A stretch of 44,252 bases of DNA, taken from CAYJIX01 sp964370375 (GTDB lineage: Bacteria; Desulfobacterota; Desulfovibrionia; Desulfovibrionales; Desulfovibrionaceae). Made by a program: the position numbers and the translations under genes. Shown piece by piece: positions 34,675 through 41,104 of the stretch (position 1 is the first letter of the stretch; each line of letters starts with the position of its first letter). Below the pieces are notes generated by a model. The model was not told the origin of the DNA. It saw only the letters and a list, made by a program, of their open reading frames with translations, and ran no database searches. The DNA lies in contig CAYJIX010000014.1 of NCBI GenBank assembly GCA_964370375.1, positions 1 to 44,252 on the forward strand, read 5' to 3'.

Positions 34675-34903
34675 CAGGCAGTTCAAAAAGGGCTGGAGAC
34701 AATGAAATGGTGAATTTTAAGAGGGGAGGTCTTCCCTTGCTATCTAACTACCCGTATAGCAGTTGGCTCAAAAAGTGTAAGGTGCAAGGAAGAGTATCTT
34801 TTTTTAAGGAAACATAGGACTTTTATGGTCCATGCGACGAGAAAAAAGTAATCTGACGACGCAGATTGCACTTTTTCAGCCGACTGACTTTTTCAACTGC
34901 CTG
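34675..34903. repeat. Outer palindromic element 6 (type B) containing a nested copy
   Basis: The outer ends are CAGGCAGTTCAAAAAGGGC (from 34675) and ACTTTTTCAACTGCCTG (34887-34903). Both arms carry CAGGCAGTT instead of the usual CAGGCTGTT, so the substitution is matched on both sides. The left interior (34701-34728) matches 35718-35745 with one mismatch. The right end abuts the plsY stop codon at 34904. Confidence 0.75.
34762..34884. repeat. Nested palindromic element 7 (type A)
   Basis: This 123-bp unit lies inside element 6, with ends GTTGGCTCAAAAAGTG and CACTTTTTCAGCCGAC, again matched to each other more closely than to other copies. The centre ATAGGAC..GGTCCATGC is the complement-type match of the central hairpin of element 1. 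Length and interior mark it as type A. Confidence 0.72.
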
Positions 34904-35521
34904 TCATTTTTTGACCCACGTCTGCTCCTCCCCTTTAAGAAGGCGGCGAATATTGGCTCGATGCGTAATAACGATAAATACCGTGATCAAAAGGGCCAAA
35001 GGCAATAAATTGCGCGGTCCAAACAGGGCCAATAGCACGGGAAAAAGACTGACAATGGTCAAAGAGCCCAAGGATACAAAGCCTGTGCGTTTGATCAAAA
35101 CAATGGCCACAAGGCAAGAGAGCGCAATTTGCCAAAAGGCTAAAGGTGCCAAAACTCCAATGCCTGTTGCTACAGCTTTACCGCCTGTAAAGCGTAAAAA
35201 GCAAGAAAACAAATGCCCCATAATGGCAGCCAAAGCGGTGAGGGAAATCCAGATGCTTTGTTCAGGAGTTGCTAAGGCAAGGTCAAGGGTGCCTGTTGTC
35301 GTGTACAATATGCCGCTGACAGGCAATGCTCCCTTTAAAACGTCACAAACAAGGGTTGCTGCACCCCATTTTTTGCCACAAAGGCGCGCCACATTGGTGG
35401 ATCCCACATTGCCGCTTCCTGCGTTGCGTGGGTCAATACCGCAAAAAGTACGGGCAAACAGCAGCCCAAAAGGTATAGAGCCAAGAAGGTAGGCTGCAAT
35501 AATCCAAAGAAAATGTTCCAT
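34904..35521 (-). CDS. plsY: Glycerol-3-phosphate acyltransferase PlsY
   Basis: This is the inner-membrane enzyme that transfers acyl from acyl-phosphate to glycerol 3-phosphate, the first step of phospholipid synthesis. At 205 residues it has about five membrane segments and all PlsY motifs: GSGNVGSTNVAR (motif 1), HLFSCFLRFTGGKAVATGIG (motif 2) and the C-terminal THRANIRRLLKGEE (motif 3). AAAGG lies about 9 bases before the ATG. It appears monocistronic. Its stop codon is directly followed by the arm of a palindromic repeat (TGACAGGCAGTTGAAAAAG on the coding strand). Confidence 0.97.
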   Translation of the reverse strand: MEHFLWIIAAYLLGSIPFGLLFARTFCGIDPRNAGSGNVGSTNVARLCGKKWGAATLVCDVLKGALPVSGILYTTTGTLDLALATPEQSIWISLTALAAIMGHLFSCFLRFTGGKAVATGIGVLAPLAFWQIALSCLVAIVLIKRTGFVSLGSLTIVSLFPVLLALFGPRNLLPLALLITVFIVITHRANIRRLLKGEEQTWVKK

Positions 35522-35691
35522 TATATACTACCTTTGGTCCATGCTGGAAGGAAGAACCTCTCTGCTCTCTGTATCCGCACGGCTCATTCTTCGCCAACGG
35601 CTTCGCCGCCCGTGGGGTTGGGAGTTTACCAAAGTACCTACCCGTAGGGCCTCGCAAAGTGACAGTTCTTTTTCGGCTACTCGCTAGGGGA
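35522..35691. other. Non-coding gap upstream of plsY, GC-richer than its surroundings
   Basis: These 170 bases contain short inverted words (GGCGAAGC-type pairs around 35590-35610; CCTACCCGTAGG at 35637-35648) and end in TCGCTAGGGGA, the same spacer word seen beside elements 1 and 2. A minus-strand frame here overlaps plsY and lacks a start site, so I do not call it. It may be a decayed mobile or repetitive sequence. Confidence 0.4.
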
Positions 35692-35816
35692 CAGGCTGTT
35701 CAAAAAGTGCCGAATACAATGAAGTGGTGAATTTTAAGAGGGGAGTGGGGTCTTTCCCCCATGACCCGATTAAACTTTGCCACTGAAGCAGTAGGCGGTG
35801 CTTTTGGGGCAGCCTG
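35692..35816. repeat. Palindromic repeat element 8 (type B)
   Basis: This is a 125-bp unit with ends CAGGCTGTTCAAAAAGTGC (35692-35710) and GTGCTTTTGGGGCAGCCTG (35798-35816). A 32-base core at 35738-35769, with a GGGG-TCTTT-CCCC hairpin, is identical to the complement of element 2. It begins 15 bases after the stop of the minus-strand YHS-like gene. Confidence 0.82.
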
Positions 35817-35831
35817 AATGTGTAACGCCAC

Positions 35832-36119
35832 TTAGTCTTTAGCTGTATCCACTTGCTTGGGAGCATGCCCCAAACGCTCTAAAAACGTGTCACGGCATTG
35901 ATAGCTGCAAAACCGGTACACTGTATCGCCGTTTCGCACACTGATGGCACTTGTGCTGTCAACATAGGTGCCACATTCTGGATCTTTTACCAAATCGCCT
36001 GTGGCAATAAGTTCTTCTTTTTCTTGTTGTTTGTCTTGATCCTTCTTTTTACGATCGTTCATAAAAAGGCGGTATAAGGCATAAGCAGCCAAGGCAAATA
36101 TCAGGCCTTTCCAGATCAT
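35832..36119 (-). CDS. Membrane-anchored YHS/TRASH-like metal-binding protein
   Basis: This 95-residue protein has one N-terminal membrane helix (MIWKGLIFALAAYALYRLF), a highly charged linker (DRKKKDQDKQQEKEE) and a small domain VKDPECGTYVD...YRFCSYQCRDTFLE. The latter has the pattern of YHS/TRASH domains (Cys49 and the CSYQC pair), which usually bind a metal ion. The N-terminus should anchor it with the domain in the cytoplasm given the positive residues after the helix. It starts 15 bases after folK, so the two form an operon. Function is unknown; metal sensing or delivery is a guess. Confidence 0.8.
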   Translation of the reverse strand: MIWKGLIFALAAYALYRLFMNDRKKKDQDKQQEKEELIATGDLVKDPECGTYVDSTSAISVRNGDTVYRFCSYQCRDTFLERLGHAPKQVDTAKD

Positions 36120-36134
36120 GCTGTTTTCTCCAAA

Positions 36135-36665
36135 CTATTGCTGAATAGTAAAATTACGGTTTGTATATGTAAGGCGGCTTGCCAAGTCGGCAAGGGCTGT
36201 GCCATCAGGCATGCAAAGGTTTTTGTCAAGCTCAAGCAAAGGTACAAGCACAAAAGCACGCTCGTGCATGCGGGGGTGCGGTAGGGTAAGCTCGTCAGTT
36301 GTGATGACCTCGTTGCCCATGAGCAAAAGGTCAAGGTCAATGGCCCGTGGCCCAAAACGTTGGGCTTGCCCCTGTGTTCGTTCCCGTCCCAATTGCTTTT
36401 CAATACTGAGCAAAGTGCGCAACAGCTCAAGGGGTTGCCACTTACTTCCACAGGCCAATTTAATGACTTGATTGTAAAACCAAGGCTGATCTGTATAGCC
36501 TTGCGGGCTTGTGCTATAGACGGCAGATTGTTGCAATAGCACAATGCCGGGCAGGTTTTGTATGGCTTGTATGGCTGCTATTAAGTGATCCTTGGGCGTA
36601 CCTCTCGTTGAGTGACGGTTCGCGCCAAGGCCCACATAGGCAAGTTGGGTAGTTGTGGTACTCAT
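36135..36665 (-). CDS. folK: 2-amino-4-hydroxy-6-hydroxymethyldihydropteridine pyrophosphokinase (HPPK)
   Basis: This enzyme transfers pyrophosphate from ATP to the pterin in folate biosynthesis. At 176 residues it has the family markers YVGLGANRHSTRGTPKDHL at the N-terminus, YSTSPQGYTDQPWFYNQVI, the signature RFGPRAIDLDLLLMG and LPHPRMHERAFVLVPL. The start has no clear ribosome site, but the sequence begins exactly where the family does. It is the first gene of a two-gene unit with the YHS-like gene. Folate supply fits the MetH reaction in the cell, though the genes are not coregulated here. Confidence 0.96.
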   Translation of the reverse strand: MSTTTTQLAYVGLGANRHSTRGTPKDHLIAAIQAIQNLPGIVLLQQSAVYSTSPQGYTDQPWFYNQVIKLACGSKWQPLELLRTLLSIEKQLGRERTQGQAQRFGPRAIDLDLLLMGNEVITTDELTLPHPRMHERAFVLVPLLELDKNLCMPDGTALADLASRLTYTNRNFTIQQ

Positions 36666-36700
36666 GTGTATAACTTAACGTTACAAATGTATGCTGTCAA

Positions 36701-36730
36701 TGAAGGATATGGACATGAAGGATATGGGCA
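36701..36730. repeat. Two-copy 15-bp tandem repeat
   Basis: TGAAGGATATGGACA is followed at once by TGAAGGATATGGGCA, in the 131-base gap between folK and the DMT permease. It contains AAGGAT-ATG pairs that mimic translation starts, but no gene follows. Confidence 0.6.
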
Positions 36731-36796
36731 TACGTGCTAGAGAAAAAAGAATCCTGTGGGAGGGGATCAACCTAAAAATGCAATGTATGAGAGTGC

Positions 36797-37690
36797 TTAA
36801 GCTTGGTTTTTTATGGTGTTTGATGCAAGGCAGATCACCACTATACCCAGCAAAATCAAAGTCCCTCCTATAATAAGCGGCAGGTCAATGGTTTCACACA
36901 AAAAAATCTGTGAGCTTGCAATGCCTACAACTGGCGTCATAAGCGATCCTAGGGACACAACAACAGCCGGCAAGTGCTTGTTGACCATAGTAATTGCCCA
37001 ATAGCCAAAGGCTGCTCCTAAAAGTGCGGTATAGGCAAAAAGGTAGCCAAGTTCAAAGGTTACGGTAAATTGTGGCGGCCCTTCAAAAAACAAAGCCAGC
37101 GCAGACAACGCTATGGCTGCCAGTAAAATTTGCCATGGCACAAGTTGAAAAGGCGTGGCATGCCAAGTATGATATTTAATAAAAACAATGGCTACAGCCC
37201 AACAAAGCGAAGCTGTAAGTAAAAGGATATTGCCCAAAAGGTGCTGTGCATCGCTCGTTGCCAAGGACACAGGATTGACCAAAATAAGAAGCCCCACAAG
37301 GCCAAGGAAGACGCCACACATTTTTACCTTGCCCACTGGTTCGCGCAAAATAACAACAGCTGCCGGAACAACCCATAGCGGTGTTGTAAAAGCCAAAACC
37401 ACGGATCTGCCAACGGGAAGATAGCTTAAGCCAATGGACATACAAAGAATGTAAAGCACAAAAAGAAAGAAGCTGACCACAAAAACCGCTGGCAGGTCAT
37501 GTTTTTTTGGGATGATACACTGGCGCGTTGCCGTTTGCAGCATGAACAAGGCGCACGTTGCAAGGCTTGCTCTAATGGCAGCACTCCAAAGCGGCGGAAC
37601 AGTAAAGAGGATGGTTTTTGAAACTGTCCAATCCAAACCCCATATGACTGTTACCGCCAAAAAAAGCATATAGATGTATTTTTTGTGCAT
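36797..37690 (-). CDS. DMT-superfamily permease, EamA type
   Basis: This 297-residue inner-membrane protein has ten hydrophobic segments in two EamA halves. The first half starts LFLAVTVIWGLDWTVSKTIL and the second GNILLLTASLCWAVAIVFIKY. The VGRSVVLAFTTPLWVVPAAVVILREPVG segment is the usual helix 3-4 loop with the conserved acidic residue after the helix, and its counterpart LGSLMTPVVGIASSQIFLCETIDL lies in half two. The family exports or exchanges metabolites such as amino acids; the substrate is unknown. It is a single gene, with the hairpin-rich stretch 37793-37938 upstream. Confidence 0.93.
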   Translation of the reverse strand: MHKKYIYMLFLAVTVIWGLDWTVSKTILFTVPPLWSAAIRASLATCALFMLQTATRQCIIPKKHDLPAVFVVSFFLFVLYILCMSIGLSYLPVGRSVVLAFTTPLWVVPAAVVILREPVGKVKMCGVFLGLVGLLILVNPVSLATSDAQHLLGNILLLTASLCWAVAIVFIKYHTWHATPFQLVPWQILLAAIALSALALFFEGPPQFTVTFELGYLFAYTALLGAAFGYWAITMVNKHLPAVVVSLGSLMTPVVGIASSQIFLCETIDLPLIIGGTLILLGIVVICLASNTIKNQA

Positions 37691-37792
37691 ATATCAGCCT
37701 TAGATGCTGTGTCGGTGAAACGTTTGCGTTGTGAAAAGCATCATATGCGTCGAAAAATGCAAGGCTTTGGTGTATCTTGTCTCAGATTGATG

Positions 37793-37938
37793 ACAAACCC
37801 CCTTTCGGGTGTTTGTGCCGCCTAAGCCAGCAAAGCACGAAAATCAGACACTTAACGGTGAAGCCAAGCTCCGCCTATTTCTGATTTTCGGATCGTGTTG
37901 ACTTTGTCAACACTCGTAGGCAGGCTTGCATCCTGCCT
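37793..37938. other. Cluster of four consecutive hairpins
   Basis: Four inverted repeats lie in 146 bases: ACAAAC..GTTTGT (37793-37816), a perfect CGAAAATCAG/CTGATTTTCG (37838-37847 and 37881-37890), a perfect GTGTTGAC-TTT-GTCAACAC (37895-37913) and AGGCAGG/CCTGCCT (37918-37938). They follow directly after the 3' end of the minus-strand FmdE-like gene. None has a T tract. The stretch could be a structured 3' UTR, a small RNA or another repeat family. Confidence 0.6.
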
Positions 37939-37948
37939 GCAACAGCCT

Positions 37949-38479
37949 TTATTCTGCCAGCCAGCGTGTGTGCAACAGGGCCTCGTCAGGCATGGACATG
38001 ATTTGCGAGACTTTTTGGTCTTTGTAGTGAAGGTAGGCATCGCGGCCTTTGGTGTCTTCGGCCTTTTCCTGCCATGTGGCGACCATATGGCGAAATTCAT
38101 CGTCAAAGACTGCGGCGTCAGGCCAAACTTGCAAGGTTTTTCCTCTATAACCTATGGTAAACAGCATTTGTCCGTTCAACGACATGGGTGCTGCTGGGTG
38201 GTTGTGTTCCGGCTTTTGCAAGCAACGCCCCTCACGCACAGCATGGGAAATCATTTCCACGCAATCCACAAGCCCATCACCCGGAAAACCAAGAGTCCAG
38301 AAAAGTTCGCGCCGCTTAACAGGGCTATCTGGTGAAAGCAGCGAAAAAGCCAAGCGGCACACGCGAATCATAAGCGCAGCAGCAATGACATTGGCCTTGG
38401 TGGTGTATTTTAAAAGGTCTTCACGGCGTAAGGTGATGTCTCCATCCTGATCGGTCACGGTAATGTATGCTTCATTCAT
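37949..38479 (-). CDS. FmdE-like protein, degenerate (FmdE-like B)
   Basis: This 176-residue protein is related to the protein encoded at 41105-41674. Both share an RxxRLAFSLLSP.....RRELF.TLGFPGDGLVDCVEMISH-type segment, a two-strand GQMLFTIGYRGKTLQVWP segment and a C-terminal SMPDEALLHTRWL that resembles the SLPDEELF end of FmdE (PF02663). The HGHxCPG metal motif of true FmdE is absent (the equivalent stretch is LLKYTTKANVIAAALMIRV). Cys73 sits where FmdE proteins carry a second conserved cysteine. The ATG at 38479 is chosen because AAAGGAT lies just upstream. A terminator lies between it and the preceding binding-protein gene. Function is unknown; family assignment is my inference. Confidence 0.65.
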   Translation of the reverse strand: MNEAYITVTDQDGDITLRREDLLKYTTKANVIAAALMIRVCRLAFSLLSPDSPVKRRELFWTLGFPGDGLVDCVEMISHAVREGRCLQKPEHNHPAAPMSLNGQMLFTIGYRGKTLQVWPDAAVFDDEFRHMVATWQEKAEDTKGRDAYLHYKDQKVSQIMSMPDEALLHTRWLAE

Positions 38480-38527
38480 GATGTTGTATCCTTTTGTTTG
38501 TGTTGTTGAAACACTTTTGCACGAAAA

Positions 38528-38586
38528 GCCAAAAAATAAAAGGCCGATAGTCCGGTTTTGCACACGCGAAAACAAGGCTATCGGCC
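38528..38586 (-). terminator. Rho-independent terminator after the ABC binding-protein gene
   Basis: On the minus strand, GGCCGATAG...CTATCGGCC (38578-38586 with 38542-38550) encloses a second GTTTT/AAAAC stem and is followed by TTTTATTTTTT. It lies 24 bases after the binding-protein stop, so only some transcripts should reach the FmdE-like gene at 38479 from upstream. Confidence 0.85.
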
Positions 38587-38610
38587 CAAATCTTGTGGAG
38601 ATGAAAGCTG

Positions 38611-39552
38611 TTATTTTTCCAACGCTTCAGGGATGATGAGCGTGTTCACATCAACAGCTTTGCGCATCATGTCGTTTTCAAGCAAAAACGTCATATCGTC
38701 CTTCATGCTTTCAAGGTCTTGTTGATTGAAAAGCTGGGTAAAGTGTGACCAATCATACAGCTTTTGGGCTTCAGCTACGCTTAAGCCTTGCACTTTTGCG
38801 CCAAGGGCAATGGCCTCAGCTTTATTGTTTTCAATCCATTTCCAGGCGTCATTATGGGCTGCAATGACAGCTTGCAAACGATCAGGATGGTTTTTGATAA
38901 AATCATCAGAAGCCATCATGGCAAGTTTTGGCACCACAATGCCTGAGGCTGTGGCAATGGTATTTGCTCCTTCTGCTTCTGATTTGATCACCATATTGGC
39001 TGCCAAAAGGGCGGCGTCAACCTTGCCGCCTTGCAAGGCGGCAAAAGCTTGCGGAATACCCATGGGCGTAAATTGTACGTCCTTTATGCTCATGCCTTCT
39101 TTGGCTAAAGCTGCCACAAGCAATTGATGCAACACGGTGCCCATGGGGCCTGCTATGGTTTTGCCTTTCAACTCTTTAATAGAGCTGGGTCCGTCTTTGC
39201 GGCCCATAATGGCAAAAACGTCTGTGGGGCGTGCCACACCTGCAATGGCTTTAATGGGCAGGCCGGAACCTGCTGCCATGAGCAAGGAGGCTGAATTCAT
39301 AACCCCAGCTACATCCAAATCGCCGGACGCCATGGCCTGAGCCTGTTTGGAACCGGAGGTGATTTCCGGCCATTCTACGCTAACGCCTAGGGGTTTTAAG
39401 GCTTTTTCCAAAAGGCCGTGTTCTTTCATCACGATCATTTGCAGGTTGAACGGGGATTTTACATAGCTGATGGTAAGGGTTTTATCCGCTGCCATGGTAT
39501 TGTTTGTTATTAGGAAAAAAGTCAGTAAGGCAAATAAGGCAATACGTTTCAT
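38611..39552 (-). CDS. ABC transporter substrate-binding protein, SsuA/TauA (NMT1/THI5-like) type
   Basis: This 313-residue periplasmic receptor has signal peptide MKRIALFALLTFFLITNNTMA. The mature start TLTISYVKSPFNLQMIVMKEHGLLEKALK and the ITSGSKQAQAMASGDLDVAGVMNS segment are typical of the nitrate/sulfonate/taurine-binding superfamily. KELKGKTIAGPMGTVLHQLLVAAL and ALQGGKVDAALL follow in the expected order. Substrates in this superfamily range from sulfonates to thiamine precursors and cannot be fixed. The context with FmdE-like proteins, not desulfonation enzymes, argues against a standard Ssu/Tau role. It is 16 bases after the ATPase gene and followed by a terminator. Confidence 0.92.
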   Translation of the reverse strand: MKRIALFALLTFFLITNNTMAADKTLTISYVKSPFNLQMIVMKEHGLLEKALKPLGVSVEWPEITSGSKQAQAMASGDLDVAGVMNSASLLMAAGSGLPIKAIAGVARPTDVFAIMGRKDGPSSIKELKGKTIAGPMGTVLHQLLVAALAKEGMSIKDVQFTPMGIPQAFAALQGGKVDAALLAANMVIKSEAEGANTIATASGIVVPKLAMMASDDFIKNHPDRLQAVIAAHNDAWKWIENNKAEAIALGAKVQGLSVAEAQKLYDWSHFTQLFNQQDLESMKDDMTFLLENDMMRKAVDVNTLIIPEALEK

Positions 39553-39568
39553 GATATATCCTCATGGG

Positions 39569-40351
39569 TTAAGGTTTTTGTAAACAGGCAAGGATGCGCT
39601 CTTTAATGGCCAGCCTTTGACAGTGTGCAGCGTCGTTTTCAGCGTGCTGTTGTTCGGTTTTGGGATGTTCGGCAGCGCAGCATGAGCTTGCAAGACCCGG
39701 ATTTGAGGCGCAATCAAGCACAAGCTTGCCTTCGCGCATGACATGAATGTGTGTGCCTATAAGCAAGGCCTCATGGATGTCATGGGTAACAAAAAGGCAT
39801 GTTATTTGTTGCTCCGCAATGAGCGTCACCAGCATCTTTTGCAAAGCTGAACGAGTAATGGCGTCCAGCGCAGCAAAAGGTTCATCCATAAAAAGGTAGC
39901 GCGGCCTGCGAAGAAGGGCACGCGCAAGCCCAACACGTTGGGCCATGCCGCCGGAAAGTTCGCGCGGCAGCAATTGTTCGATACTGCCAAGCTCCACAAG
40001 GTCTAACACCTTGCGGATATGGCTTTTTTTTTCACGGCGTGGCCCCTGCACGGCAAGGGCAAGGTTTTCTTCCACCGTCAGCCAGGGTAAAAGGCGCGGT
40101 TCTTGAAACACCATGGCTGTTTCGTGCGGCTGTATGAGGACAGATCCTGCATCCGCCAAAAGCAAGCTCGTGGCAACGCGCAATAAGGTGGATTTACCAC
40201 AACCTGATGGGCCAAGCAGGCAGGTTATCCCCCCTTGAGCCAAAGAGAGGGAAACGTCACTGATCACACTATGATCGCCAAACGCTTTGCTTACATTCTT
40301 AAGAACGGGAATTATAGGCGCGGATGTTGGCTGTAAGGGACACTGTGTCAT
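39569..40351 (-). CDS. ABC transporter ATP-binding protein with Cys/His-rich C-terminal tail
   Basis: This is the ATPase of an SsuB/TauB-type importer. It has Walker A GPSGCGKST (47-55), Q-loop Gln83, signature LSGGMAQR (132-139), Walker B YLFMDEP (152-158), switch His190, all intact. The domain ends near residue 213. A further 45 residues contain Cys213, Cys224-Cys225, His229, His236, His243-Cys244 and Cys256, which is unusual and could bind metal or sense redox state. Its ATG overlaps the permease stop by 4 bases (ATGA), so it is translationally coupled to the permease. It is the third gene of the minus-strand cluster that starts at 41674. Confidence 0.94.
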   Translation of the reverse strand: MTQCPLQPTSAPIIPVLKNVSKAFGDHSVISDVSLSLAQGGITCLLGPSGCGKSTLLRVATSLLLADAGSVLIQPHETAMVFQEPRLLPWLTVEENLALAVQGPRREKKSHIRKVLDLVELGSIEQLLPRELSGGMAQRVGLARALLRRPRYLFMDEPFAALDAITRSALQKMLVTLIAEQQITCLFVTHDIHEALLIGTHIHVMREGKLVLDCASNPGLASSCCAAEHPKTEQQHAENDAAHCQRLAIKERILACLQKP

Positions 40352-41103
40352 GAAGAAATCTCCGGAAAGCGTCGCTTTAACAGACGATTGATGCTTTTCA
40401 TAAACAATGTGTCCAGAACCCAGCCAATGATCCCAATGACCAAAATCCCCACAAACACTTCGTCGGTGCGCAGCATTTCTTGTGCATTGATGACCATATA
40501 ACCAAGGCCGCTGGCCGCAGCGATAAGTTCTGCCCCAATGAGCGATCGCCAGCTATAGCCAAAGGCAAGGCGTAACCCCGTCACAATGGAGGGAACAGCT
40601 GTAGGCAGTACAATGCGCGACACATAAACCCATGAAGACAGGTTAAGACTGCGTGCAAGCTCGCGCCGCTCGTCAGTAACACGGCAAAACCCGTCACGCG
40701 CGTTAAGGAAAATGGGAAAAAACGACGCCATAACAATAATAACATATTGTGTGGCTGATCCAATGCCCAGCCATAAAATAAGAAGAGGCGTGGTTGCCAA
40801 AGGCGGAATCATTCGCAAAAGGGCCAAAGGCGCAGCCAAAACATCGTTGAGCAAACGAAACCTGGTGATGAGTCCTGCAAAAAGGACCCCTGCTATGCTT
40901 GTACCTGTAAAACCAACAACAATACGCACAAGGGATGCGCTGATATGTTCAGGCAAAACTCCAGCTTGCCACATGGAAATGGCAGACTGCAACACCGTCA
41001 TGGGGCTTGGCAATAAATAGGGCGATACCAAACCTGACGCGGTAAACAGCTGCCAATAAAGTATGAGCAAACATGGCGTTACAAGAGTCCTCAAAAAAGG
41101 CAT
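40348..41103 (-). CDS. ABC transporter permease, SsuC/TauC type
   Basis: This is the inner-membrane subunit of the importer, with about six membrane segments. The BPD_transp_1 EAA loop is visible as ELARSLNLSSWVYVSRIVLPTAVPSIVTGLRLAFGYSW (about residues 144-181), where the ATPase docks. The C-terminal GLGYMVINAQEMLRTDEVFVGILVIGIIGWVLD is typical of this permease group. The ATG at 41103 is preferred, with AGGAT 8 bases upstream; an in-frame ATG at 41124 would overlap the upstream gene. It begins one base after the stop of the FmdE-like gene, so the two are tightly linked. Confidence 0.94.
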   Translation of the reverse strand: MPFLRTLVTPCLLILYWQLFTASGLVSPYLLPSPMTVLQSAISMWQAGVLPEHISASLVRIVVGFTGTSIAGVLFAGLITRFRLLNDVLAAPLALLRMIPPLATTPLLILWLGIGSATQYVIIVMASFFPIFLNARDGFCRVTDERRELARSLNLSSWVYVSRIVLPTAVPSIVTGLRLAFGYSWRSLIGAELIAAASGLGYMVINAQEMLRTDEVFVGILVIGIIGWVLDTLFMKSINRLLKRRFPEISS

Positions 41104-41104
41104 G

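Noticed and set aside
34866..35492. A 208-codon open frame antisense to plsY
   Set aside because: The plsY motifs on the minus strand are complete; the antisense frame is very basic, low in structure and begins inside a repeat.
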